From assembly GCF_024713975.1 (NCBI RefSeq), contig NC_091113.1, positions 10,056,501 to 10,120,500 on the forward strand: a DNA stretch of 64,000 nucleotides. Reading direction: 5' to 3'. This document shows, in pieces, positions 37,501-50,010 of this stretch. The position numbers were made by a program, and so were the translations under genes. Positions within the stretch are counted from its first letter, which is position 1. Each line of letters begins with the position of its first letter. The notes below the pieces were generated by a model. It was not told where the DNA came from and made no database searches. It saw only the letters and a program-made list of their open reading frames with translations. Source of the stretch: Paralichthys olivaceus. Lineage: Eukaryota > Chordata > Actinopteri > Pleuronectiformes > Paralichthyidae.

Positions 37501-40492
37501 TGCTGCACAAACACACACACACAAGCTACTCATTCATATTGATCCATACATCTCACACACGTGGATACATAGGTGCATAAATCATGATTATGTCCAGCAG
37601 TATTTGAGGTGGAAAGCCCATATATGTAAACAGAACTACATCCGTCCTACAAATTCATATATGATTAATTATTTTTTATTTATTATCGCAGGTAATCCAA
37701 ATTCAACATGTGAAAAAAAAGTGATATTTTTGTCTGGTTTTGTGTTTATTTTTGTATTTACAGATTTGTATTATTGTATACTAATTTGAAGTGTGCAGTC
37801 ATATGAATAAGGTTTTTAGATCAACTCTATATAAAGGTTAATCTAGATGTTTTTCTATGTCGGCTGTGTATTCATGTTGATTCTGAGCAACAATGTTTTA
37901 ATTTTTGAATGTAAATTCAGTACTTTTTATTCTGTGGTGAAGCTCATTCTGCCAAATTAACGTTCAGCTATCTCTTATAGTCCTTAAGAATATCATTAAC
38001 CAGATCATATTGAGAAAATATGTGAAGTCAAGTCAGTAAATTTGATGATAAGTGTTTTTAAATGTTGAAACAATAAGATGTAGTAAACTTGTACCAGGGC
38101 AGCTTTTAGCCAAGTCGGGTTGCATTTCACCACACGTTGATTTATTGTACAGACATTATGTGGGAGATCTCCTAAATGAATTAGCGTGGTTAATGTTTGT
38201 GGATGTCAGTGGTGAGTTTGAGTGTCGCCATTTTGCACCATATGTGAAAGTTTTCTTTTGAATGAGTGGCAGTCTCTCCTTTGTTTAGAACAAGAATAAT
38301 GACGTGAATAACAGTACAGTCTTTTTAAAAATCGAGGTGTTATTGGTTTACAAGCAATTAAGATAAATGCAGTTTGCTCATCCTTGTCCTCTTTTTACCC
38401 TTTTCCCTGTTACCTCCGTCCTTTTCCCTTGTGCAAATAGTAACACAAGTCCAAATCTGTGCACTGTTGGAGTTAAACAGCCTATTTGTATTTCTATGTT
38501 CAAATATGTGCTCCAGTGAAACATCAATCGATGTGTTCTACATGTGAAAATACAGCAATACGCTTTCAGTAGAGTGACTTGTCTTTGTTTCATTGTCTCA
38601 CTTTACTTGTTTTTTTCTCCCGCGTATATCACATCTCTGTCGCTGCAGAGAGAGGGTTACATTTCTTCAGACTGTTGCAGAAATGTGCCAGATGCCTCTT
38701 CAGGTCAGCTGACCATGAATCTTGCCCTCTAACCCTCTAATCCCCATCTTCTTGTGTTACAGTTAGCATATCTGGTCCCAAAATGACTCGTCTATTTATA
38801 TCTTAATACAGAAATTACTGTTTTATTTTTAATTGTAGTCAAAACCATGTCATACATGCTGCGATTTCATGGCTCCTTGAAAAATATGTTTTTTTTTAAA
38901 AAGAAAACATTACATATAGCTGCAGCATTATAACAGTTTTTGAGTTTCAGAAAGCTTTAAGATCTAATTTATCAGATGAATGAGATGTTGTAAATGTCAT
39001 ATGACCTATATGGGTTAAAAACACTCAGTGACTGCTGCATTACTCACACACACTTCTTGAGCAGACCCTGACTATTTTAGTTTGAACGTCTTGTGCACAT
39101 CTCTTACTTTGTGGAAGCTGACAGTGAGCTGCATGAGCGGAAAATATTGAGCAGAAATGAGTCAAATGCACCAACAAATACATCCATAAAAGCCGTCTGC
39201 CTTTCGCCAGCTGTCTTATAGAACACCCACGTCACAGACACTGCATTTGTTATAAATCTGTCTGTGCTAATGCATCAAAGCGCTATAGCCAATTCATTTG
39301 CAGTGGGTGTGGCTCGGCCTAATGTATGAAAATAAATGAAGTATCTTGGATAGCAAAGTGCTGTAGTAATTCCCTCTTGCAGTACAGTAAGTGGCATTGA
39401 CTCCATCTAGCCATGGCTGTGCTGTTCATTCAGGATTCACACTCAGCTTATCGCACATGCACTTCTATATTTAGCTGCTCCTTTGGGTGTTGGTCTGGCG
39501 CATCTCCTGAAAACCACGCTTTCCAGCCTCAAGGAGTAAGATGCTTAAGTGTTTAACCCGACACTGAGGTGGGTCTGTGCCTGACCAGCCCCCACCCCTC
39601 AGATAACAAGGGGGCTGTGGACAGGGGGATTAAGACGTAGACTACAAGGAGGATCCTGACATATTGTTTGGATTCACTGACTGAATATTGCAATATAGAG
39701 GAGGGTGTATCTTCCAGTCACTGGATTCATGTCACAAACCTGAAGGACTGAACCGTAGATGTCCTGTAGAATTCATGATCATCAAGCAAGGTGGGGTTTT
39801 AATATAGGATTTAAGATTTCCCACAATATCGGTATTTTTTTAAATGACTGGAAAATTAAAAGTTCAAACCTGAGATTATCAGCTCTGTGACACCGTTTAT
39901 TCTTATATCCTGTTATGTACACAGAGTGGAAGTGTGTGTAGAAAAGTAATCTGTTCTGATCATATTTCACAATATCACAACCACTGAAAAATGATGGAAC
40001 CACAGTAGATGAATATCTTTAGTCCAGATCTACACTGTACTCTTCATAATAAATTATTCTATATAGAACATCTTCAGTATATTGATTGAATAATGTTCTG
40101 CTGAGAATTCATCATAGTTCCTAGTTTTCCCTTCCTCAAACAATGTCAGCAAGACCAGCTGTCAAAATGTCTGCTCTCATATCCTCCACTTATAACAACT
40201 CATTGATTTAATAACCTGCAAGGACAAGAGCATCCACCTTACCCGTCCACCCAAAACAAACAGGAAACAACAACGTGTAGGTGCACAGGCTATCTTATTA
40301 CTGCAAATGAGCTGGTTGCTAATGTCTGTTGAGTGTAATTCCCAGATAGGACCATCGCAACCAAGCATGTGTAGAAAGGCTGCATTCATATCCCGAAGGA
40401 GTCCTGGATCAATACACATTCATTCAGAGGAGAAAGAGAAAATGAAGTGAAAATCACTTATTCATTTCTGGCCTCTTTGTTTTGAGAGCATC

Positions 40493-40494
<2 letters not shown>

Positions 40495-40528
<34 letters not shown>
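40495..40528. repeat. (CA)n microsatellite
   Basis: A perfect run of about 16 CA units between tbc1d24 and atp6v0c. Confidence 0.95.
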
Positions 40529-40529
<1 letters not shown>

Positions 40530-41439
40530 CATCCCTGCTTCAACCTTTGCATTTGGCAGCTGGAGAGAGAGGTTGGCCTGAGTGTCTGAAAAGGAAGAAG
40601 GCTGTGATGCTGGTGTACAGACTGCATCTTGAGTGAAGAGGCTTTACAGTGACTTGGGGGAGGGGTCCTTCCCTGGTCCTGACTGGCCTGGGCAATGGAG
40701 AGAGAGAGAGAGTGAGAGAGAGAGAGAAGGCATGATGGAGGGATAGATGGAAGAGGAGGGAGAGGAGGAGGAGGAGGAGGCATGGGGATGGCACGAGCTC
40801 TGCCTTTCTGCATGCACGCTTCTTCTCCTCCCTCCACGGTGTCCTATAGCTCTCTCCACCACCCCCTCCTCTGTGTGGATCTCCCACCCTGCAGCTGGGA
40901 GCTGTACAGTGGGATGGGGAGGTTGGATTCTCGGCTCCCTACCCCCACACACACACACTCAACCGTACACACTAAGGCTCGAATTCTCTCACTCACTGCT
41001 GCATCACATCACAGCTGACTGTGAAGCACCACATGCTGCATGGTAGAGTCCTGGTGCAAAATGCAGAAATGTAACAAGCAACATCAGGAATTTCAACATT
41101 TGGGGATTTCACTTTAATCAACTGTCTTGCATCATAAATTAACTTTGAAGCATTTCTTCACTTGAAAGAATCAGTGTCTTCATGTTCTCATAGATGAAGA
41201 CAAACACAACGTGTCTCTGGGCTTGTCTCATTTGTCCCCATCATGTGGACCCCCTGCTTCTGAAGGGAGAGCCTGCAGCGGAGCATACCACCGCGATGTC
41301 TGATAGGGGTGACCTTCAAAAACACAAAACCAGGAACTATGAACAAAAACTGAAAAACACTCCCCTTGTACGCAGCCGTTGTTTTATAAGCACGATGTTC
41401 ATCATTGAGTATAATCAATGAGCTCTGTTTGGGCGTCTC

Positions 41440-41717
41440 CTCCCCACGAACACGCCCGGCCGATGATAGGTCTCCTCCGTACGGCCGGTCAGGTGACTTT
41501 TTCCGCTTCGCCATTTTGTGCCGCTGCGCCGGGTATTTATCGGAAGAGTCGTGACTCGCTCGTTTACACTGTTAAGAGGCGTCAGACGGTTTCCCTCCGC
41601 AACTCCAGACTGTGGCCTTCGACACCTTTTTAAGCCAAGTGCGATTCTCCTCGGACCCGCCATTAACGATTAATCTTTTGTACACTTAGTTTATTTTTTT
41701 ATACCGAGCGAGGAAGA
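41440..41717 (+). promoter_or_regulatory. atp6v0c: CpG-rich promoter and 5' UTR of atp6v0c
   Basis: The 280 bases before the start codon are rich in CpG. They include CGCCATTTTG at 41,509-41,518, a match to a YY1-type site. GTCAGGTGAC at 41,488-41,497 differs by one base from the palindromic CLEAR element GTCACGTGAC that TFEB uses at lysosomal and V-ATPase genes. These are sequence matches only. Confidence 0.55.
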
Positions 41718-44700
41718 ATGTCGGCCGAAGCCCCCGAGTACTCTCCGTTCTTCGCAGTGATGGGTGCCTCTGCAGCCATGGTGTTCAGCGGTAATTATCA
41801 CAACACGACCACCTCTTGTGTCTGCGCTGTGTGTTAAATACAAAATGTCGCTGTGTGCAAACCCTCTGCTCATCCTCACCTCTGCTCGTGCCTCGACTTG
41901 TCACCCACGGTGCATTGGAGCTGAACGCCACCCGCTAGCTTTGCTAAGGTTAACGTCGCGATGTTAATCTCGAGCTGTCATTTATTCAGACGTAGCTGGC
42001 GATGCTAACGACCTGTGGTTGAGTTTGTATTTTCTAGTGTGTATTTAACATTAGCTCGATAGCGGGTGTCAGTCCTTCTACTTCAATACCTGGCAGTAAA
42101 GACCACTCCAGGCTAGTTAGCTAGCTAGCTGATGACGACTACATAAGTTAGCTTGGACTGTAGCCTAAATCCGTTGTGCACAGGTTCGATGCTGTATTTG
42201 AACGGAAATGACAAAACAGTAACTCAATCGAAATGATCAGATTGTTCTATCATGTTGTGGTTATAGCAGTATCTGAAGCTTTACAGGCTCGAAATGTCTT
42301 TCTCTCCCCCCCCCCCCACACACACACAGCTAGCTGCGTGTTAGCTTGGTGCACTTAGCAGATGAGATGGGCTGAATTCCACATTTTCTGCAAAATCCCA
42401 ACCACACTTCTGCATGCAGAATTTTGATTTTTAAAATCAAAAGTTGTTGGCTTTCATGCGATATTATGTACATTATGCAGATTGAATGTAGAAACCATTA
42501 ACCAGTGATGAAATGAGTTGACATCCTTCAGCATAAACTGTTCTGCAATTGTTCAATAATTGATTTTCTGTCATGTCAGTGATGATCACATGATAAAAAC
42601 CTATTTTTCTTACAACCTAAATGACTGGAAACCAGGATCAGCAAGTGAACTTCCTTATTGTTCAAAGGAATGACACAAGGTCACATGATTATCACATGAT
42701 GAGACGTCTGACTAGGAATTGCCTCTTGTTACTGATCTGGAGCAATATAAATGTAAAAAGTGAACAATTTGTATTTCTGTTTAACAAAAGTGCGGCTCAT
42801 TTTACAGAAGATTAAGAGTTTAACATCAATGTTGCTATCAGAGTTTATAGATGGTAAATGGGATGTGGCACAAAACGTGCACTTTGAGAATGGTTACTTT
42901 CATAATTGGTCATACTGGTTTTGGATCCGTTTTCTAGTTTCTTTCTTTCCTTATTTCAAGGTAGGCCCCACATCATGTGTCATTTTGCACTGCAACCAAG
43001 AAAAGCCAGATTGAGTTCACTGGTGGGATGGGTGCCGCTACAATGGGCAATCAATAGGCTACTAATTGACAGTTTTACAGTTTGACCCACTGTAGCTCGA
43101 GGCCTTTAGGTACAACTGGCTAATTTCTGGACGAGAGTTATATGTAGGTTTTCACCGTCCACTGAATTGCAACAGTCAGCATAAGAGTGTTGGCAATGTT
43201 TTAACACATCTTTTCACAAATCACATTGTGCTATGTGCTAATCAGAATTTTTCAAGATGGAGATTTCAATTACATTTAACAAAAATCTAAACACAATATG
43301 CAAGGTCTTTAAAATTGTATGTGTAAGTATTACAAATCACATTGTCGATTAGAAACTTAACAGTACATTCAGCATTCACTGAGCAAATCATATCCAGCTT
43401 GGTTTGGTTCAAGTTCACAACTCAGTATCTGGTATGTCCACTATATTCCACTAGCATTCTGAAGTGCATCACATGCGAGCAGATGATACATAGCGCTGCC
43501 AGAATCATGGAAAGAACTTAGATGGTTGAATGATGGGCATTCAGTCATTCAAACTGTGCTCTATTTGGCATTTTTGCAATCAGCATGTAAACTACATGCT
43601 CCTCGTGGCTAAGAACATCTGTGGCATTTTGACATTTACAAAATCTTTTTAGTGGTCTTTTATTATGACCAGCACAAACCACACTTGTACAAAACTGTTA
43701 TAATCATCTTGATATGGATTATATTGTCACTAAATTAAACAAAGTTCTGAATAGAATTGCTGAATTGGCCCCTTTAGTAGAAAAAATCATAATTTAAAAT
43801 GGAAGCAGAAAGAAAAGTGTTGCATTTATATTTTTTTTATAAGATTTTGAGAAATCTATCTTAAGTTATCCAAATAAGGTATCACATTTCACGATATAAA
43901 AATCTTCAATGATAAAACAATAAGATTTAATTTTATCCAACATTACCCGACAGCTGGATGCCAAAGCCAGCCCTGTTCTTGTCAGCTCTGTTTTACTGTC
44001 TAGCGATGGGCAAGGGAAGCATGATGGTGGCGGCGTCCCCTGAGGTCAACAGTAGTACTGGTCTGCGGTGGTGAAGGAGTGACAGCTGGGGAATTAGCTA
44101 GTAAGGAAGGGATCATGCTGGCACAAAGAAGGGATGTGGAGGTGGTGGGATGGATGCGGACACTTGATGATTCAGGCTTCAGCTCGTTAGAATCAATGTT
44201 ACAGTGTGTTGTGAAGTCACTGACACACAGTTGTACCTTGTGCTCCTGTAACATCAGCCTGACACAAGCTGAGGGAGTATGACAGCGAATTAGAGGTCAC
44301 TACTGTCAGTCAATCAATGACACTTAACATTCCTAATTCTGATAATGGGGGGGGGGGGGGGGGTAATTTAAAGAAATGGGTCTGTTTTCTGGAGCAGACT
44401 GTAAATTGCCGTGATCCTCTGGTGTCAGGTGATCTAGCATTGTTTTACTCGTCTGGTGACCGTTGTGAGGGTCACAAGGTGTTATTACCCATCACCACTC
44501 CCATGATAGCTGTGCTGGAGTTTGTGTGATACCCTTCTCTGCCAGGAAGAGTTCAAATATAAAGGAGCCTTATATCCTGGATAAACAACCTGATAAATGT
44601 GTGTTCACTGCGATGTGTGTGTGCTTTTCCAGACATTGCAGATAAATACGATACTTGACATTTGTCCCCACAAATTAATTTTTTGAGGCAGTTATTTCTA

Positions 44701-47700
44701 TTATACTTTCAGTTACTTGAAGAGTTGTACTCGGTGATGGCAGCATATATGTCCGACATCCCTGAGATTCAGATACAATAGATTTTGTCGCTGTGTATGC
44801 AGCCTCATATTTTACACATACAACTAACCTGCTATTTTGTAAGACTGGAAATTGTTTAATCCCTGAGAGCTTCCTGATTTTTTTTTTTTTTTTTTTTTGT
44901 TCCTTAAAACCAGTGCTTCCTCATTCACTCACTACCCAGAGCAAGTCATTCTCCTTTCTGTTGCGTGGGCATTTTGCGCGCAAGTTCCCCCCTAGCTAGA
45001 GGCACCGCCTGCTCTGACATCACATGGCGTCACAAGGGCATCCCATACATCAAATATTCTGCTGGGAAGGGACAAAGAAAAGGGGGTAAAAAGCTCTTTA
45101 CCTAAGCTGAGGGATTAGGATTAAAACCCAGAGGTTGTGCCTCCACACTACTGCAGATGCCGCCCTGCCACAACATCAAACCTTTAATCATCATGCATGG
45201 TAGTGTAAGAGTCTCTCTCAGTCCTCACCTGTCACACATCAGTGAGGATAACATTTCTGTAGGTAATTTATAAAGAAAGGATGGCTAGATGACTAGAACA
45301 GCTCTGAACAGTGGACAACTTGGATGTTGCTAGAATATTATTCTAAAGAAATTCTACCGCTTAATGAGAAGGTGTGTTTTTGGGTCTTGGTCAGTTTTTA
45401 TATTGAATTGCAAAGGTAGATTTGTGATCTCCGTGCAGTCAGTTTGCTTGTTGCAATGTACCATATAATGTAGGTTTTGACCATTTAGTCTATGAGCAAT
45501 TTTCCACAAAGTGAAAACAAAATGATTTAGTAGAGTTGTTCTGATAACATTTCCCCTTCCCAATACTTGGACATTCAGTAATAGAATACAGTCCATTTAA
45601 AAAAAAAAAAAGATAATTTATATAGCATATTTTAACAGCTACTAACCCTGTATGTAAGTGATGGTTGCTATGATAGTTGTTTAGCCTTGCTCAGGCTGAA
45701 TTCTGTGAAAAATACACAAGCGATTTCCGAATTATCTGGGTGGAACAAATATACTTCCCAAATGTTGTACTGAATTATTAGACACATTTGCATAATCGCT
45801 GACATTTGAAGAATGACCGCATTATCGTCTTTTGTGCCTTTACATTGACAAGGCATCTCAGCTGGACTTGGAATTAACCAGAAAAAACTCAGGCTTGCTC
45901 AACACATTCTCCCCCAAAAAAAATACACAGGGCAGGGTACCTGAGGCTGTGTGGACAAGTCAGCCAAGATGATATCTCGAGAGACATTTCAGGTTTAATC
46001 TTTGTTTGTTAGTTATAAAAAGCCAAGATTGCTTTACAAGAATTTATTCTATTATGTATGATTTAGTGGTTGTTGTACGCAGCCACTTTGACGTCCATTC
46101 ACAAGTGACATAGTAACAGCTAGACATGAAATGTTTTGCCTGTGCGATGGAGGACCCGCAGAGGACGGAGGCTATATTTAGCATTAACGCAGCATCTACA
46201 AAACTGAAAACGGGGAAACATCTTGGACTCTCTGAGAATAATCCGCATGTGCTTCATAGCGGAAGTGCTGCCAAAATGATGACCGTTTAATAAATGTGTG
46301 CGGACCAATACATTCGATTCTGTGGTCAGTGTAATCTCCGAGCTTTCCTTTTATCTTGTGGGTGATGGAATAAACACGTTCACATTTAAACACACATGCA
46401 CACACCCCCCTCTGGCATGGAAATATTTAGTCTAACACGCCTGTGTCTGATTCATGACACACTGCCTCGCTCTGACAGTCGTCATCGTTCTTTGCTCGAG
46501 ATTCTCTTTTCACCTGGAAGCTGTTCAAATGTTTTGTTGCTGTGCAGATTTACAACCAGTTCTTGATTGATGGTTGCTGTTCTATATCTGTTCATATATA
46601 ATTTTATAATGGAGCAGAGGCATTATTGATTTTCTCATTCACTCTCCTCCTCGTGTGTGTGTGACGTAGGAGGCACTGCATTTTCTCCTCAGCGTCAACG
46701 GCCAACAAAGCGAACATGCTGATGATGCTTTTTGCAACTTCTCCTTCCCCGTCACATTGCAGTGAGACTAGTGCGGACTGGATATAGAACACAGCAGATG
46801 TTGCACGATTGTGTTGTGCTAGTCCTTCCCTGGTACCTATCCCTTACTAGATCTGAATCTGGAGACGTGTATCCTGCTTCTCTTGTGACGTCAGCGTGTG
46901 CTGAGGCCTAATGGGGCTTTTTCATTCATTCAGTCACTTGCAGCCCTGCAGCAGGGTCAATTGTGAAATGTAATTAGCTGATGCAGTTTAATATAATGAG
47001 GCACAAACTGTGACACTGCAGATTTTTTTAGGGTACATCGTGTTTCTGTTGGTTGAAGAGGACCTGATCTGGAATTTCCATTCTAACACCAGCAAAATTT
47101 CCCAAGTCGAGCCCTATTGCATTTTTAGAGGGAACAAAAACTGTGTGGTTGCTTCATTTCTTATCTCACTTCTGCCTCGTTTTGGTTTCTTTTGTCGCTC
47201 ATGATTAACTGAAATTGTGTTCTGTCTCTCTTCCCAACCAGCCTTGGGAGCAGCCTATGGCACAGCTAAGAGCGGTACAGGAATTGCCGCCATGTCCGTG
47301 ATGAGGCCGGAGCTCATCATGAAGTCCATCATCCCCGTGGTCATGGCGGGTATCATAGCCATCTACGGCCTGGTAGTAGCAGTGCTGATTGCCAACAACA
47401 TCTCAGAGAAGGTCACCCTCTACAAGTGAGTTGGATAATAGGTTACATTTTTACTCTTTTATTTGAATTGTCAACACAAACCACAGTTTTGCCTTCACAA
47501 GCAAATTAGAATTCTAAAGCAGTGGTGATGTGGCACTATTCCAGATTTCTATGAGTCATAAATGTCATTTAATATCAACACTTATAAGTTAGCTCTGTGT
47601 TGTCATAGCTTTGAAGTAGCTCCATTAATGTTAAACAGTTGAACATGTAACCATCATACTGTTGTTCTGAATAACATAGTTGTTCATTACAATGAACACA

Positions 47701-48404
47701 GCCAGAGTGGTTAAACCACTCAGCCACCGCCATTTCACTCTGGTCACATCACTGCATGTGGTCACGGCATTCCTACGTCAACACTGGTCACAGTTTAACA
47801 ACATGATCAAAGTGCACTTCCATAAAATATATAAACATTGACGACCCATTTCCACTTCTTCCCACTATCCAGACATGAAGCCAAGATATCCCAGATACGA
47901 TACCATCTTGTACATTTTGAGCCTACCCATTAGAGATTGGGGGATGGAGCCGTGGTCGTGCGGCACCGTCGATACACACGTTAAACCAATCTCAGCTGTC
48001 AATCATGACATCTCCCTGTTATTATAGCATCAAATAACTAATTAAAAACAAACTTAATAGAAAATTAACACTTGAACAGACACCAGTGTGATAAGAACTA
48101 ACTACAATGACTTTCACATGTTTAAACTATCCCTGTTGTTCAAATTGATAATCCAGTTCACTTGATCTCTGACCAACATCCTTGTCCATGTGTCTCCAGG
48201 AGTTTCCTTCATCTGGGAGCTGGGTTGAGTGTGGGCCTCAGTGGACTGGCGGCAGGCTTCGCAATCGGCATCGTTGGTGACGCAGGTGTTAGAGGCACAG
48301 CTCAGCAGCCAAGGCTTTTTGTGGGCATGATCCTCATCTTGATTTTTGCTGAGGTCTTGGGTCTCTACGGTCTCATCGTTGCCCTCATTCTCTCCACGAA
48401 ATAA
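41718..48404 (+). CDS. atp6v0c: V-type proton ATPase 16 kDa proteolipid subunit c
   Basis: Subunit c forms the rotating membrane ring of the V-ATPase Vo sector and carries protons across endosomal, lysosomal and synaptic vesicle membranes (family knowledge). Coding exons: 41,718-41,790; 47,242-47,425; 48,200-48,404. They total 462 bases, 153 residues (human 155), with all junction phases in agreement. The protein starts [20 protein letters not shown] and ends ALILSTK. Four membrane helices are evident. The essential proton-carrying glutamate lies in [13 protein letters not shown] (residue 137 here, 139 in human). Identity to the human protein is very high after the first ten residues, as expected for this gene. 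Intron 1 is long (5.4 kb), with G and T homopolymers. ATTAAA at 49,183-49,188 followed by GT-rich DNA is one possible poly(A) signal. Confidence 0.98.
44347..44363. repeat. Poly(G) tract
   Basis: About 17 G residues in a row within atp6v0c intron 1. Such tracts are often misread in assemblies. Confidence 0.9.
44878..44898. repeat. Poly(T) tract
   Basis: About 21 T residues in atp6v0c intron 1. It could be the reverse-oriented tail of an old retroposed copy, but no such copy is recognisable next to it. Confidence 0.9.
47826..48110 (+). repeat. Dispersed teleost repeat, copy 3
   Basis: CTATCCAGACATGAAGCCAA followed by GATATCCCAGATACGAT resembles CTATCCAGAAACGAAGCCAA at about 14,895. It continues with GGATGGAGCC and CAATCTCAGCTGTCAATCATG, words I recall from the same fish repeat. 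It sits in atp6v0c intron 2, ending about 90 bases before the last exon. The right boundary is a guess. Confidence 0.55.
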
Positions 48405-50010
48405 ACACCCAAACATCTCCACTAAAAGATCTGTCCTTTATGTTGCTGCTGGAGAAAGTGTAAAATGGGGGGGAATTGTAAAAAAAATTCTGCCACACAA
48501 GATGAAAGAAGTGAACGTGGAGAAAAATGAATTAAAACGGCTCCGTAAATATGGTCTTATCTCAACAATATGTACAGTCGTCCCAATTTGATAGTCAACT
48601 TGTAAATGCGCAATGTAGTGATTTGTCTGTCTTGTGTGTGCGTGTGCGTGTGTTTGTTTCAAAAACAAATTGATGAAGATTCCTTTTTTTTCCCTCCACT
48701 TATTTCAGGCCACGAGGCTGGCTGAGGTAGCTCGGCCTCCAGGTCTTAGAGCTGACCAAAGGGCCACACAGCTTTTCCTCCTCCCATATTGACTTGGGAG
48801 TTGTCACAATTTCTGCATTAATCTTGAGGATCTATTTGTAAAGAGAAATGTGTATGGACTAAAGATTTTTTTCCACTGATTTTATTTATATAAGAAATTG
48901 TTCGTTGAACTGTTTAATGCAGCAAGTCTTTAATCCCCAGGATATATTATACATATATATATATATATACAGACAGACAAATGAATATCTATATAGATAG
49001 ATTTAATGCACTGTGGGTTAATTGTGATAAGTGGTTGGAATTCCTCTGGATGTAATTCTTGGTTTAATAAGATTGCCTTTAGTATGTTGCTGGTGGAGTG
49101 GGAGTTTTATGTGTAGCTGTATTCTAATCATTACGCAAACTTTCTCAAACTTCAGTGTTTTTCCTGTAGTACTGCTGTTTGCATTAAAGGTGTGTGTGTG
49201 CCCCATGTTGGGTCTCACAAGTGTAATTTCCCAAAAAAAATCCATCTTCTCTCCATCTTCTTCACCCCCCCCACTCATCTATGGCTGTACTTCCATCTCT
49301 TCCACATTCCAGCCATTCAAAGTCCTGCATGGGTTTCAGTGTTCTGTTGCTGTTGGATATGACGCTGGCGAGCAGGCTACTTTCAGAAGATTTATTCCAG
49401 ATCAAGAAGCTACTTTCTTGTGTAGTTCCTGCTCAAACAAACATGTATGTGTGTAAATGATGCAAGATGACTTGATGGTATCATTGGTGAGATTAATGAG
49501 TTTGGCCTGAATTCACGTAACAATGGGTCAGATTTGATCTGGAGTGAGTTTTCTGAGAATGGAGCTGCTGCTGATGTGTTTTCCTTAAGCACCAATCTCC
49601 AACCCTGTATTACCACTGGTATTGAAGTTATCCTGATATGTCGATGTGAATGTTTTCACAATCGAATTAAAGAAGATTCCAACTTAGAGTTGACTGGCTT
49701 CCAAAAATATAGTTTAGTACTGCACATCTCACTGTGACACATTTAAGTACTGTACCAGCAGCTGAGGGGGTTTATTTAGGACATTACTGAAGTACTTCCT
49801 TAAAATTGCTGTACAATATTAATCTCCTGTGAAAGCTGGTTAATGCAGCACTGAATGAGAACTGCACACAGGCAGGTAGATTGTTTTTTTAATGTTTGAC
49901 TGTACAGGAAAAGTGCAACATAGAAAAATGACATATAACACAACTCAGCCTTATACAAGTTACAAAGCCTATGTACTGACGTCGGTCGGATCCAGATATG
50001 TAAACATGTC
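48405..50010. other. Convergent 3' region between atp6v0c and nubp2
   Basis: The two genes face each other, so this stretch should contain both 3' untranslated regions. A short AT run lies at about 48,950-48,968. Possible poly(A) signals are ATTAAA at 48,531 and 49,183 on the plus strand and its complement TTTAAT near 49,888 for nubp2. No other gene is seen. Confidence 0.6.

Larger units (their letters stand above)
37501..41717. other. tbc1d24 3' region, intergenic DNA and atp6v0c promoter side
   Basis: No coding exon is supported. The first part is presumably tbc1d24 3' untranslated region; AATAAA occurs at 39,331-39,336 and again near 40,048, but I cannot assign the true end. A (CA)n run lies at 40,495-40,528, and purine-rich GGA/GAG blocks at 40,695-40,780. 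The open frames across those blocks are low complexity. Confidence 0.6.

Noticed and set aside
40529-41046. Open frames of about 100 residues on both strands near 40.5-41.0 kb
   Set aside because: They arise from GA- and GGA-rich simple sequence and translate to Ser/Leu or Glu runs.
46120-46405. Minus-strand open frames in atp6v0c intron 1
   Set aside because: No domain, no splice partners, and the wording looks like repeat-derived DNA.
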